Assembly: GCA_024277525.1 (NCBI GenBank)
Contig: JAJRUZ010000077.1
Coordinates: 1-46,890 of the forward strand
Source: Caldifarciminota bacterium
GTDB lineage: Bacteria > Hydrothermota > Hydrothermia > Hydrothermales > JAJRUZ01
Direction: 5' to 3'
Length of the DNA: 46,890 bases
Shown here: positions 1 to 8,430 of the stretch, piece after piece
How the letters are laid out: every line of letters begins with the position of its first letter
How positions within the stretch are numbered: the first letter of the stretch is position 1
Position numbers and translations under genes: made by a program
The notes under the pieces: generated by a model
Database searches by the model: none
What the model was told of the DNA's origin: nothing
The model's input: the letters and a program-made list of their open reading frames with translations, nothing else

Positions 1-178
1 GAGATTTAAATCTTCCTTTTACAAACTGGTCTCTTTCAAAATTAAGGGATTATCTTATAAAGAAGAAGGTTGTAAAAAGTATTTCTATTGAAATGTTAAG
101 GATTATATTGAATAAAGAGGGAATAAAATTTAAGAAAATGAGGACATATCTTTCTTCAAGGGATCCTCAATATGAGTT

Positions 179-187
179 AAAAAAAAC
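179..187 (+). other. A-run resembling a -1 frameshift site
   Basis: Eight A followed by C sit exactly where the transposase frame changes. In the upstream frame the run reads TTA AAA AAA ACA. A -1 slip gives AAC AAG ATA and leads directly into the frame carrying the first catalytic Asp, with no missing residues relative to the family pattern. Some IS630 relatives are known to use programmed frameshifting. A one-base insertion in the homopolymer would look the same. Confidence 0.4.
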
Positions 188-380
188 AAGATATTAAGGT
201 TTTATAACAATCCTCCTTCTGATGGAAGGGTTTTATGTTTTGATGAGATGGAACCTATTCAACTTATTCCGCATGGAGGGGTGCATTGGGCAAAGAAAGG
301 AAAGGAGTATAGGGTTCCTGCAAGATATGAGAGGAAAGGGACATATAATCTTTTCGGAATAAAAGATTTAAAAACAGGTG

Positions 381-478
381 AAATTTTTGGAGAAGTATAT
401 GAGAGAAAAACTTTTTCTTTAAAAATTTTTCTTCTTTGTTTTGAATAAAATTTTCGGAGAAGTATATGAGAGAAAAAC
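381..478 (+). repeat. Direct repeat pair, 31 bases, offset 67
   Basis: Bases 381-411 recur at 448-478 with one mismatch (T388 versus C455). The repeated part encodes the IFGEVYERKT region of the transposase. The 67-base offset is not a multiple of three, so it shifts the frame and adds a stop at 446-448. It looks like a local tandem duplication with a diverged AT-rich 36-base spacer. Confidence 0.8.
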
Positions 479-833
479 CCACAGAGAATTTTTGGATTTT
501 TTGAGGAGAATTTTAAAGAAATACAGGGATGAGAAGCTATACATAATTTTAGACAATCTTTCTTCTCATAAACATAAAAAAGTAAAAGAGTTTTTAAAGA
601 AACTTAACGGGAGAATTGAATTTGTTTTTCTTCCGACAAATGCCTCCTGGCTTAACAAAATAGAACCTGATTTTAAAGACATAAAAAGATTTGCAATAAA
701 CGGAAGCAATTATAAAAGCATAGAGGAAGCAAGAAAAGCAATCAAAAAATACATAAATTACAAAAATAAAAAACTAAAAGAAAATAAAAAGAGAAAGAAT
801 TTATTTGAAAAAATTAATATATTTCTAAATTGA

Positions 834-1062
834 TGATGCACTATTTTTTAGAAAAGTATACATTGGAGAACACAAAAAAGAAATATTTAAAAGAAGAATT
901 TTGAAGTTTTCGAAGATTAATTAAAAGGGGCACGGGGTTGAAAATAAAGAGAAAATATTTTATAATAAAAATATGAAGGAGAATCCGATGGAAGAGGATG
1001 GGCAAATTTATTATTTAAAGCACCTGAAAAATTATGTGAAAAAGTAAAAATAAAATATTTAA
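834..1062. other. Gap between transposase remnant and tRNA
   Basis: This stretch of about 230 bases is AT-rich and carries no convincing gene. A 24-codon ATG frame at 973-1047 has no recognisable similarity. The right end of the IS630 remnant should lie here, but I see no clear inverted repeat because its partner is outside the window. Confidence 0.5.
1051..1056 (+). promoter_or_regulatory. -10-like box of the tRNA gene
   Basis: TAAAAT ends six bases before the first base of the mature tRNA at 1063. Transcription could therefore begin at or next to the mature 5' end. No good -35 box is visible 17 bases upstream, so this is a modest call. Confidence 0.35.
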
Positions 1063-1137
1063 GGGCGGGTAGTTCAGCCTGGTTAGAACGCCTGTCTCAC
1101 ATACAGGAGGTCGCAGGTTCAAATCCTGCCCCGCCCA
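1063..1137 (+). tRNA. tRNA-Val(CAC)
   Basis: A 75-base cloverleaf. The acceptor stem GGGCGGG pairs with CCCGCCC (1130-1136), with discriminator A1137. The D-arm stem is GTTC/GAAC. The anticodon stem CCTGT/ACAGG encloses loop CTCACAT, giving anticodon CAC for valine. The T-arm is GCAGG-TTCAAAT-CCTGC. The 3' CCA is not encoded. The convergent TonB receptor gene ends one base beyond the tRNA, leaving no room for a terminator between them. Confidence 0.95.
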
Positions 1138-1138
1138 T

Positions 1139-3499
1139 TCATTTTAATGTCATCCTTAATCCACCATAAATTATCCTTCCGATTAGAGGGGCATATATAA
1201 AAGCAGCATCATCAAGGTGCCTCTCGGGTTGAGTAAAATCAAATAAATTTTTTCCTCCAATATAAACCTCAAATTTATCAGAAAAGAATTTACTTATTTT
1301 TCCGTCAAAAATCCAGTAGGGCTCTGTCTTTTTAATCTTTGCGGGAACTTCCTCATTTTCATAATAATCAATATACATAGAACCTTCATATTTTATATTT
1401 AATACAAATTTCCAGCCCGGAGGAATAAATTTTAACCTTATATTCCCGGTTAATTGCGGAAATCTTGAAATATATTTACTCTCTTTTTCATACGGAGTTC
1501 CAATCCAGTCTTCTCTGGGATTTTCATATTCACCTTGATTAAAATTGAAACTCCCTTCAAAAATTAAATTTCTAACAGGTGAAAAAACTCCATAAATTTC
1601 CAACCCTCTTGTCCACGCATTATCAATATTCTTCCACTCATACGTGTATCCAAGACTTTTTGCTTTCTCACCTGCCTCCGTAAAACCTATTTTATCCCTG
1701 AGATAAATTTGGAAGATATTTACACTAAAAGATATTTTTTCCATTTCATAGTCTAATGAGAGATTGAAACTTATTGATCTTTCAGGTTTTAAATTTTCTC
1801 CTTTCCATACCCTGGGAGAACCGCTACACAGATGTAAATCTTCAGAAAAACCGTAAGGAACCCTGAATCCTGTTCCTATGGAACCCCTCAAATTGAAGAA
1901 ATTAAAGACTCTATACCTGAACGCAAAACGAGGATTTAAACTCTCTTCTTTATACTTAACAGGGGGAACACCCGGAAAAGTTATTTTACCTGAGCCACGA
2001 AAATTATCCTCTGATTTATGAATATCATACCTTATACCCCCTACTATTTCTAAATTTTCATGAATATAAAATTCGTCTTGAAAATATAAACCGAATTCAT
2101 GTGCATGTTTTTTACTTTGGGAAATATAAGGAATACCGTAATTGGGGTCTTCTTTATCCACACTAATATACTTTCCGCTTTCTCTTAATTTGTTATAAAA
2201 ATATTGAGCTCCTACCAAAATCCTGTGGGTTTTAAAAACAGGATGAAGGTAATTAATATTAAAAGCACAAATGTTTTCATCTGCAAGATAAGGAATCATT
2301 TCATCAACAGGGGGAAGACTGTCATGGTGAGTTATTTTGTAATCATTTAAAAAAGCATCATTTGTTGCATTCCTTTTATGAAAGGTTAATGCCCAAGAAA
2401 AATTGAATTCATTCCCATGATAAAATCTTTTTTTATAATTGAGCTCCAGTTCATACCTCTGAGTGATGATTCTTTCTGTTCCTTCGGTGAAGGGATTTTC
2501 ATACATTTCTCCGGTAAGACAACCACCTTGTCTGTATTCATATACTGTTTTTGCCCTTAAGTTTAACTCTCCTTTTAAAAGATTATAAAAACTTAAATTA
2601 AATCCTGCATTAAAATCTCTTGTTTTTACCCGATCAGAAAAACCATCAGGTTCCTTCCCTTTTTCTCCTGTTACGTCAACTGCATCTCCTTCGGAATACT
2701 GCATTGTTAAAATAAGCCCTGTATTATTTTTCCTTTTTGAAGCATAAAATTCATAATTATTTGTGTTGTATGCTCCGATTTCAAGGGACATGCTTACTAT
2801 TGGCTCTAAGGACGGTTTTTTTGTGATTATATTTATTGCACCCGCGATTGCTCCTGCTCCATAAAGAGCAGAGCCGGCTCCTTTTACAATTTCTATTCTT
2901 TCTATATCTGCTGTCCCCAACTGCTGAAGACCGTACACACTCGCAAGCCCTGAATAGACAGGCTGACCGTTAATTAAAATCTGGGTATGATCAGGACCGA
3001 GTCCTAATAACCTTACGGTTGAAAAATTACAATAGGAACATCGGGTTTCTACTCTTAAACCACACCCACATTCAAGGGCTTCATAAATATTTTTTGCACC
3101 TGCTTCTTCAATAGCACACCCTGAAATTACTTCCGTCCTTATAGGAACATCTTTTATATATCTGGGAGTCATGGTTCCTGTAACCACCACCTCCTCCATC
3201 ACAATCGGGGTTCCTTTAAGATAAAACTCCAAATTGAGGATCTCTCCGGATTTAACCTCTATTTGTTTTCCAGTGCTTTTATACCCTACTCTTGATATAA
3301 TAATCTTATACCTACCGGGCGGAACATCCAAAATTACAAAATCTCCTTTTTCATCAGTGGAGCTGACCAAATTTGTTCCTTGGATCCATATAAATGCATT
3401 CGCTAATGGCTCTTTGGTGATTGCATCTTTGACTTTACCTTCTATTTTGGCATTTTTTGATACCCCAAATAAATAGATTACCAATAATAAATGCATCAT
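1139..3499 (-). CDS. TonB-dependent outer-membrane receptor
   Basis: Outer-membrane active-transport receptor of about 786 residues that needs TonB/ExbBD. A short hydrophobic N-terminus (MMHLLLVIYLFGV) is followed by a carboxypeptidase-regulatory-like beta domain (about 18-95), a TonB-box-like EEVVVTGT (about 102-109), a plug (about 113-225, with QILINGQPVYSG and IERIEIVKGAGSALYG) and a long beta barrel ending in an aromatic-rich strand. I chose the ATG at 3499 because AGGAGG lies eight bases upstream; a longer frame to 3550 has no such site. The plug holds a cysteine cluster (about C128, C144, C146, C154, C157). The substrate cannot be read from sequence; metal chelates, cobalamin or oligosaccharides are all possible. 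It is a single-gene unit, divergent from nothing, with the histidine kinase upstream on the same strand. Confidence 0.93.
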   Translation of the reverse strand: MMHLLLVIYLFGVSKNAKIEGKVKDAITKEPLANAFIWIQGTNLVSSTDEKGDFVILDVPPGRYKIIISRVGYKSTGKQIEVKSGEILNLEFYLKGTPIVMEEVVVTGTMTPRYIKDVPIRTEVISGCAIEEAGAKNIYEALECGCGLRVETRCSYCNFSTVRLLGLGPDHTQILINGQPVYSGLASVYGLQQLGTADIERIEIVKGAGSALYGAGAIAGAINIITKKPSLEPIVSMSLEIGAYNTNNYEFYASKRKNNTGLILTMQYSEGDAVDVTGEKGKEPDGFSDRVKTRDFNAGFNLSFYNLLKGELNLRAKTVYEYRQGGCLTGEMYENPFTEGTERIITQRYELELNYKKRFYHGNEFNFSWALTFHKRNATNDAFLNDYKITHHDSLPPVDEMIPYLADENICAFNINYLHPVFKTHRILVGAQYFYNKLRESGKYISVDKEDPNYGIPYISQSKKHAHEFGLYFQDEFYIHENLEIVGGIRYDIHKSEDNFRGSGKITFPGVPPVKYKEESLNPRFAFRYRVFNFFNLRGSIGTGFRVPYGFSEDLHLCSGSPRVWKGENLKPERSISFNLSLDYEMEKISFSVNIFQIYLRDKIGFTEAGEKAKSLGYTYEWKNIDNAWTRGLEIYGVFSPVRNLIFEGSFNFNQGEYENPREDWIGTPYEKESKYISRFPQLTGNIRLKFIPPGWKFVLNIKYEGSMYIDYYENEEVPAKIKKTEPYWIFDGKISKFFSDKFEVYIGGKNLFDFTQPERHLDDAAFIYAPLIGRIIYGGLRMTLK

Positions 3500-3519
3500 T
3501 TGTAATACCTCCTTTTTGG

Positions 3520-3536
3520 TCAGGAATTGAACCTGA
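3520..3536 (-). promoter_or_regulatory. T-arm-like hairpin in receptor leader
   Basis: On the minus strand, TCAGG-TTCAATT-CCTGA forms a perfect 5-bp stem with a 7-base loop, 20 bases before the receptor start and just upstream of its Shine-Dalgarno. Stem length and loop match a tRNA T-arm, but no acceptor stem or other tRNA arms are present. Confidence 0.5.
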
Positions 3537-3584
3537 ATTTTTAAAAACAAAATTCATAATAAGTTTAAGATAACAAAATTGTAA

Positions 3585-3636
3585 AAGTCAAAAAATGATA
3601 ATAAATTTAAATTTAATTTAAATAAAAATTTGACTT
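3585..3636. promoter_or_regulatory. Inverted repeat upstream of TonB receptor
   Basis: AAGTCAAA (3585-3592) and TTTGACTT (3629-3636) are perfect 8-base inverted copies separated by 36 AT-rich bases. Each arm contains TTGACT in one orientation. The minus-strand copy could act as a -35 box for the receptor gene or as paired operator half-sites. No regulator is identified. Confidence 0.35.
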
Positions 3637-3646
3637 AATGAAATTT

Positions 3647-5311
3647 TTAAATAATTATCAAAAATTCTGCTCCCTTACCTTCTTCGGATAAGACTTTTAT
3701 TTCAAAACCATGACTTTCTATTATCCTTTTTACTGTAAAAAGCCCAAGACCTGTACCTGCTTTTTTTGTAGTAAAATAAGGTTCAAAAATTCTCTCCATA
3801 TTCTCTCTTTTTATACCGATTCCATAGTCTTTTATACTGATTATAAATTTATTATCTTTTTCGTAAAGTTTTATCTCTATTTTTCCTCCTTCAGGTTGTG
3901 CCTCTATTCCGTTTTTTATAAGATTCGTAAATACCTTCTCCATCTGCATTTTATCAAAATAAACCTCTCTCTCTTCTCCTTCAATTGAAACCTCAATGTC
4001 ATTTTGTCTCAATAAATTGCTCATTTTTTCCACAATCTCTGTTATAAACTCCTTAACTTTTACTTTTTCTTTTTTTATATAAAAGGGACGCAAAAGATTT
4101 ATAAATTCCTCAATGGAACCGGATAAAGTGTCAAACGCCTTCTCAATCTCAAAATACTCTTCTCCTATCTTGTTTTTTATTTTATAAAGATATAATTTTA
4201 AAGTATTCAAAGGATTTTTAATCTCATGTGCAAAACCCGATAAAACCCTCAAAATTCCTTCCTCTTCTCTCCTTTTCTCCTTTTCTTTTATGCTCTCAAT
4301 CACCTCGTTAATTTTTAAAAAAAACAAAATATCTTTTTCCCTTATTCCGAAGTAAAAATCTCCGTTTTCTTTTATTAAAAACCTGTTCTTATCTCCTATA
4401 TGTGAAAAGTTCAATTTTAATTTAACTCCGGAAATGTTCACAAGGCTTTTTCCCTTAATTTTATAAAGGGAATAACCCGAACCCGTTATGAGAGAACCGA
4501 CAAGCTCTTTTTTGGCACTCCTTATGTTTAAAATTATTAAAATCGCCACAAAAATCACAAAACAAAGGGAAATGAAAAATAGAGTATTCAATATTTGCAT
4601 TCTTCCTTTGAATCTGTTAAGGGATAATCCGAGACGCAAAATTCCAACAGGCTTACCCTTAAAAGAAAAAGATTTTAAAACTTCAAGAACTTCCTTATCG
4701 GATATCCTGTTTTTTCTGATTATGACTTCATTTCTTGAAAATACTCTTTCTCTTATTTTCTCATCTTCCAAGAGCTTAATTTTCTTTGTACTGAAAACCG
4801 CCTCTCCGTTACTTTCAAGGGTAAGATATTCAATTCTTTCTTCTTTGCCGATTTTCTCAAGCATCTTCTTTAAGCCTGCTTCTCTTTTTTTATTCTTTAA
4901 GTCAGAAACATCTTTTATGAGGAAAACATTATAATCTTTTTTTTCTCTTAAATAAAAAAGGGAATCACCTTCAATTTCCTCATTTTTGCCTTTTTTTATT
5001 AATTTATCACTCAATATTTCCCCTTTTTTCCTTGATGTGGAAATTAAAACCTTTTTATTTTTGTCAAGAATTGTTATTTCAAAGAAATTATTAAAAAGTG
5101 CTATTTTTAATATTGAATCCTTTTTTAAGTCCTTTTTTAAAATTTCTGCTATGTTATCAAGATTTTCATAATAAAGTTCATCTATAAAATAAGAAGAATA
5201 AAGAATGGACTCAAAAGGGGGTTCAAATAAAGAAATGAGCTCTTTCGCTTCTTTTTTAATAGACGTTTCTTCTCTTTTTTTTAATATCAACAAAAAAATC
5301 AAAATACACAA
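3647..5311 (-). CDS. Membrane sensor histidine kinase
   Basis: Two-component sensor kinase of at least 554 residues. It has an N-terminal membrane helix, an extracytoplasmic sensor region (about 20-238), a second helix (about 239-262), a PAS-like or linker region, a HisKA domain with phospho-acceptor His in FAHEIKNPLNT (about H362), and a HATPase domain with an N box (NLIKNGIEA), DYGIGI and GTGLGLF. No response regulator gene lies nearby. The start is unsure. TTG at 5311 cuts into the first hydrophobic helix and has no Shine-Dalgarno. The frame stays open about 18 codons further, with a basic residue-rich start to the helix, but offers only CTG at 5356. It follows the ccmE-like gene by 34 bases and is probably co-transcribed with it. 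Confidence 0.9.
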   Translation of the reverse strand: MCILIFLLILKKREETSIKKEAKELISLFEPPFESILYSSYFIDELYYENLDNIAEILKKDLKKDSILKIALFNNFFEITILDKNKKVLISTSRKKGEILSDKLIKKGKNEEIEGDSLFYLREKKDYNVFLIKDVSDLKNKKREAGLKKMLEKIGKEERIEYLTLESNGEAVFSTKKIKLLEDEKIRERVFSRNEVIIRKNRISDKEVLEVLKSFSFKGKPVGILRLGLSLNRFKGRMQILNTLFFISLCFVIFVAILIILNIRSAKKELVGSLITGSGYSLYKIKGKSLVNISGVKLKLNFSHIGDKNRFLIKENGDFYFGIREKDILFFLKINEVIESIKEKEKRREEEGILRVLSGFAHEIKNPLNTLKLYLYKIKNKIGEEYFEIEKAFDTLSGSIEEFINLLRPFYIKKEKVKVKEFITEIVEKMSNLLRQNDIEVSIEGEEREVYFDKMQMEKVFTNLIKNGIEAQPEGGKIEIKLYEKDNKFIISIKDYGIGIKRENMERIFEPYFTTKKAGTGLGLFTVKRIIESHGFEIKVLSEEGKGAEFLIII

Positions 5312-5345
5312 AGAAAGAATAAAAAGGAAAAAGTTGATTAAAAGT

Positions 5346-5756
5346 TTATTTTTCAGATTCTTTTAATTCTTTGCCCTGATATTTCGAAGGGCACTGGGTT
5401 AATAAAAAAGTTGCTTTAAAAATATTCTCATCAGGATAATACTTTCCTTCCACAACAACCTGAGCACCGGGTTGGAATAGTAAATCAGGAGCAGTGCCTT
5501 TGTAAATGACCCTGATTTTTTTGTTGGGTTCCCCTATTTCAAATTGAACAATATTTCCTTTTTTTTCAATTGTACCCTCCACAACTTTACCTTGAAGCCT
5601 TATTACCTTCCCATCAATTTTTGGATTTTTTTCAAAGAATTCATCTACGGTGTAATAATACACCCATGTTTTTCTTAAACCTGTAAAAATTAAATAAGCA
5701 GTTCCGAGAAAAAAAAGCAAAGTAATTAAACCAATTTTTATTTTTTTATTTTTCAT
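5346..5756 (-). CDS. ccmE: CcmE-type haem chaperone, Cys variant
   Basis: A 136-residue protein with one N-terminal membrane helix (about 8-25) and a periplasmic OB-fold typical of CcmE, which carries haem to apocytochrome c in the Ccm (system I) pathway. The family signature near the C-terminus normally contains a haem-binding histidine followed four residues later by tyrosine. Here it reads LLTQCPSKY, with C122 in place of His and Y126 kept. This CxxxY form is known from archaeal and some bacterial Ccm systems. No other ccm gene is in the window, and a histidine kinase gene follows. It is probably translated from a leaderless mRNA, because TATAAT ends seven bases before the ATG. Confidence 0.88.
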   Translation of the reverse strand: MKNKKIKIGLITLLFFLGTAYLIFTGLRKTWVYYYTVDEFFEKNPKIDGKVIRLQGKVVEGTIEKKGNIVQFEIGEPNKKIRVIYKGTAPDLLFQPGAQVVVEGKYYPDENIFKATFLLTQCPSKYQGKELKESEK

Positions 5757-5763
5757 TGTTTTT

Positions 5764-5769
5764 ATTATA
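5764..5769 (-). promoter_or_regulatory. -10 box, leaderless start of ccmE
   Basis: TATAAT on the minus strand is separated from the ccmE ATG by seven bases. A start point 6-7 bases after the box would fall on or next to the ATG, and no Shine-Dalgarno is present. Confidence 0.6.
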
Positions 5770-5855
5770 TCATTATCTTGTGTTAATTCTCAAATACCTT
5801 ATTTATACTGAAAACATGAGGCTTATGCTCTTTGTTAATTCTATGCCCTTTAAAA

Positions 5856-7274
5856 TCACTGTTTATAAACTTTTTTATATCTCACAATCCCTCCACCGAA
5901 AGCATAAGCCTTTATACCCTTTTTTCTTAATTTTAAGGCAACTTCCTGAGAAAAAAGTCCGTAATTGCAGAAAAATATGTAGGTTTTATTTTTATCAAAC
6001 TCATAATTATCAATTTCTTTATAGGAAATCTGTAAATCAGACTCAAAAGGTAAAATTTCTCTTTCCATTTTATCCCTTATATCAACCTTTATTGCAGAAT
6101 CAGGTATTCTCTCTATTTCAATATTCTCTTCCCCTATCTCATAAGGCGGTTCAATTACCCTCATTGTTTTTATAACAAGCGGAATAAGATTTTTTTCAAG
6201 TAAAAGTTCTATTTCTTCAACTTTTTTTAATTCAGGCTTTGTAACGGGTTTATCAGGGACAATTGCGCAGTATTCTTTAATTTTCTCCGAGATTTCATAA
6301 GTTCCGATTTTTCTTGAAATATTTATTATTTCCTCTTTGTCAAAACCCACAAGGGGTCTTAAACATATAACATCCTGCAAGATTTTCTCTATAACATAAA
6401 GGGAATCAAGGGTCTGTGACGAAACCTGTCCTAATGCCTCCCCTGTTACAATTGCTTTAAATCCCCTGTTTTTTGCGATTTTTTCTGCGACCTCAAACAT
6501 TTTTCTTTTTAAAATAATCCCCCAGTATGATTCGGGAATAGATGTTCTTATATCCTCAACAATAGGTCTGAAGTCAACGGCAAAAAGATAAGGAGAAATT
6601 CCGTACAAATAATTTTTCCAGAAAAAATTTAAAAGATTTGTTACCTCTTTTAAATGAGTAAATCCTCCGAGATTGAAAAATAAAAAGGAAATCTCTGTTC
6701 CCCTTTTTGCAATCATGTAAGAAGCAACAATTGAATCAAATCCGCCTGAAACAAGACAGAGAGCGGTTCCTTCTGTTCCTATCGGAAGTCCACCTGCCCC
6801 ATCAATTTCCCTCTCTATAAGATATGCCTTATTTCCTTCTATCTCCAGTTTCACCCATATATCAGGATTATCAAGATTAACCTTTCCGCCTTTTTTAACA
6901 AGTTCTGCCCCTATCTCTCTTTCTGCTGTCAGGGAATTAAATCTATGTTTACCCTTTCTTTTAACCCTTACTCCGAATGTTTTTTTTCTAACTTTATTAC
7001 CCATAAATTTTACAACTTTTTTCTTTAAATTATTTAAATCTTTGAAATCTATCTCTTCAACAACAAGTATTTTTCTTATTCCGAAAATTCTCTCAAAAAA
7101 ATCTCTGTATTCTGAACATTCAACAATTATCTTATCCCTTTTTAAAATAACTTTTGCTTTAAAATTTTCCCTTTCAAAAGCGGATTCAATATTTCTTTTA
7201 AGAATATTTAAAAACCTTTTTCTCACCCTTTTTGTTTTTGTAAATATTTCCGAGAATTTAAGAAAGATGAGCAT
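5856..7274 (-). CDS. thiI: tRNA 4-thiouridine synthase ThiI
   Basis: About 472 residues. It transfers sulfur to uridine 8 of tRNA, and in many bacteria also supplies sulfur for thiazole synthesis. It has an N-terminal ferredoxin-like and THUMP region, a PP-loop ATPase with SGGFDS (about 176-181), a conserved Cys in EYCAIVPDKP, and a C-terminal rhodanese domain with catalytic Cys in FFCNYG. The two cysteines match the persulfide/disulfide pair of the E. coli enzyme, so this is the rhodanese-containing form. The ATG at 7274 gives the expected start (MLIFLKFSEI) and lies one base after the stop of the upstream GTPase gene, which suggests translational coupling. Confidence 0.95.
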   Translation of the reverse strand: MLIFLKFSEIFTKTKRVRKRFLNILKRNIESAFERENFKAKVILKRDKIIVECSEYRDFFERIFGIRKILVVEEIDFKDLNNLKKKVVKFMGNKVRKKTFGVRVKRKGKHRFNSLTAEREIGAELVKKGGKVNLDNPDIWVKLEIEGNKAYLIEREIDGAGGLPIGTEGTALCLVSGGFDSIVASYMIAKRGTEISFLFFNLGGFTHLKEVTNLLNFFWKNYLYGISPYLFAVDFRPIVEDIRTSIPESYWGIILKRKMFEVAEKIAKNRGFKAIVTGEALGQVSSQTLDSLYVIEKILQDVICLRPLVGFDKEEIINISRKIGTYEISEKIKEYCAIVPDKPVTKPELKKVEEIELLLEKNLIPLVIKTMRVIEPPYEIGEENIEIERIPDSAIKVDIRDKMEREILPFESDLQISYKEIDNYEFDKNKTYIFFCNYGLFSQEVALKLRKKGIKAYAFGGGIVRYKKVYKQ

Positions 7275-7275
7275 T

Positions 7276-8262
7276 TTAAATATGAAATTCAACAATATCC
7301 TTATCTTTTAAAACATAATTTCTTTCAACCCTCTGACCCGGAAATTTTGCAGAACCCCATACTTTTGCATATTTTAATTTTTTTGCAAAATCTTTATGCA
7401 ATTCTTCTGCTGCATCTAGAACAGTGCTACCCTCCTCTAAAATCATAGGGTCTTCCATGTCAGGCTCTTTTCCGGGTTCTTTTGTGTAAACTCTGATTAT
7501 TTTCAAAGATTTAAATATTTCATTTTTCAAAGCATTTTTATTAAATCCGTTTAAAGAGGAATAGGGAATAAATTTTTCATCATAAAAGCTATCTGTTAAA
7601 ATTTTAAACCTTTCCTCAGCCCCATCTGAGTCAAATTTATTCAAAACAAAAAACCCTTTCTTTTTAATAATACCCGAAAAAGAATACTCATCCCTGTCCG
7701 AAAGTTCAACCTTGATCTCTTTAAGCACCTCTTTTAATTCATAATAATCATCAAGAACATCATCACTTGATATGTCAAGAACAATCATGATTGCATCTGC
7801 ATTCCTTACAATTTCCCTCTGCCACCATTGAAATTTTGATTTTAAAAAAGGAGGAAGGTCAACGAGTTGTATTTGAATATCCTCAAATTTCATCATACCC
7901 ACCCTTGGAAGAACCGTTGTAAAAGGATAATCCGCTATCTCGGGATTTGCATTTGTAAGGGATTTTAAAATTGACGACTTTCCTGAATTGGGTTTTCCAA
8001 CAATGGCAACCTGACCCGCTCCTTCCTTCTCAGGGAATAAAAATGAGGGCGCACCTCTTTTCCTTCTCTGCCTTTCTTCTTCTATTTCCTTTTTAATCTG
8101 AGAGATTCTTCTTTTAATATCTGCCTGAAGTTTATCAGTTCCCTTGTGTTTGGGAAGGGTAGCCCACATTTCTTTAAGAGCTTTTAACTTCTCTTCCAGA
8201 GTTTTTGCTTCCCTGTATTTTTTCTCCGCAGCAAGGTATTCAGGAGTTAAATTTGCAGGCAT
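7276..8262 (-). CDS. DRG/Obg-like GTPase with TGS domain
   Basis: A 328-residue translation-factor-class GTPase. A charged, helical N-terminus (1-70) precedes the G domain: G1 GKPNSGKS (89-96), G3 DLPP (about 134-137) and G4 NKFD (about 218-221). A C-terminal TGS domain (about 250-328, ending KDKDIVEFHI) follows. This layout is that of archaeal/eukaryotic DRG proteins and their bacterial relatives, thought to act on ribosomes or RNA. It lacks the glycine-rich Obg fold, so it is not ObgE, and it is not YchF because G4 is NKxD. It heads a unit with thiI one base downstream. No strong promoter box or Shine-Dalgarno is visible before it. Confidence 0.9.
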   Translation of the reverse strand: MPANLTPEYLAAEKKYREAKTLEEKLKALKEMWATLPKHKGTDKLQADIKRRISQIKKEIEEERQRRKRGAPSFLFPEKEGAGQVAIVGKPNSGKSSILKSLTNANPEIADYPFTTVLPRVGMMKFEDIQIQLVDLPPFLKSKFQWWQREIVRNADAIMIVLDISSDDVLDDYYELKEVLKEIKVELSDRDEYSFSGIIKKKGFFVLNKFDSDGAEERFKILTDSFYDEKFIPYSSLNGFNKNALKNEIFKSLKIIRVYTKEPGKEPDMEDPMILEEGSTVLDAAEELHKDFAKKLKYAKVWGSAKFPGQRVERNYVLKDKDIVEFHI

Positions 8263-8418
8263 GATTATTGCTTCTGTTTGTTCTGTTCACAATGTTTCAA
8301 AGATAAAACCGAAATAATTTCCCTTCTCATTGTTTAAATTATACAAAAATATTGTAATTTTCTTCAAGAACGGCAGAAATAGGCTCAAAAATTCGCAAAA
8401 TTTATATAAAGCATTTCT

Positions 8419-8424
8419 TATAAT
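8419..8424 (+). promoter_or_regulatory. -10 box, leaderless start at 8431
   Basis: TATAAT is followed by exactly six bases and then the ATG at 8431, so transcription should begin at the start codon. There is no Shine-Dalgarno. It lies in the 168-base divergent region shared with the GTPase gene. Confidence 0.65.
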
Positions 8425-8430
8425 TAAATA

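Larger units (their letters stand above)
3..833 (+). pseudogene. IS630-family transposase, disrupted
   Basis: Decayed DDE transposase. Reading from base 3, an N-terminal helix-turn-helix part (WSLSKLRDYL, then RDPQYELKK) ends at a TAA at 195. The next part reads in the -1 frame from about 185: NPPSDGRVLCFDEM holds the first catalytic Asp. The C-terminal part (about 448-833) carries LDNLSSHK (second Asp) and LPTNASWLNKIEP (the Glu). Two events separate the parts: a frame change at a run of eight A at 179-186, and a 67-base duplication at about 381-478. Removing the 67 bases restores a continuous frame. The left end of the element lies outside the window and I cannot identify the right terminal repeat. 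Family assignment is firm. The frame change may be programmed, but the duplication alone would inactivate the gene. Confidence 0.85.

Noticed and set aside
973-1047. 24-codon ATG frame before the tRNA
   Set aside because: Very short, with no family resemblance and no supporting neighbour overlap.
3500-3550. Earlier ATG for the TonB receptor at 3550
   Set aside because: The added residues are charged, precede the signal-like helix and have no ribosome site, whereas AGGAGG lies correctly before 3499. The hairpin at 3520-3536 also falls in this stretch.
3516-3600. A second tRNA gene upstream of the TonB receptor
   Set aside because: Only a T-arm-like hairpin exists. No acceptor, D or anticodon arm can be folded around it.
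4488-4934. Long open frame opposite the histidine kinase
   Set aside because: It is antisense to a gene with complete kinase motifs and has low-complexity composition typical of a shadow frame. The same holds for other antisense frames within known genes.
7275-7295. Earlier start for thiI at 7295
   Set aside because: It would overlap the GTPase gene and adds residues before the conserved ThiI start; ATG 7274 fits the family.
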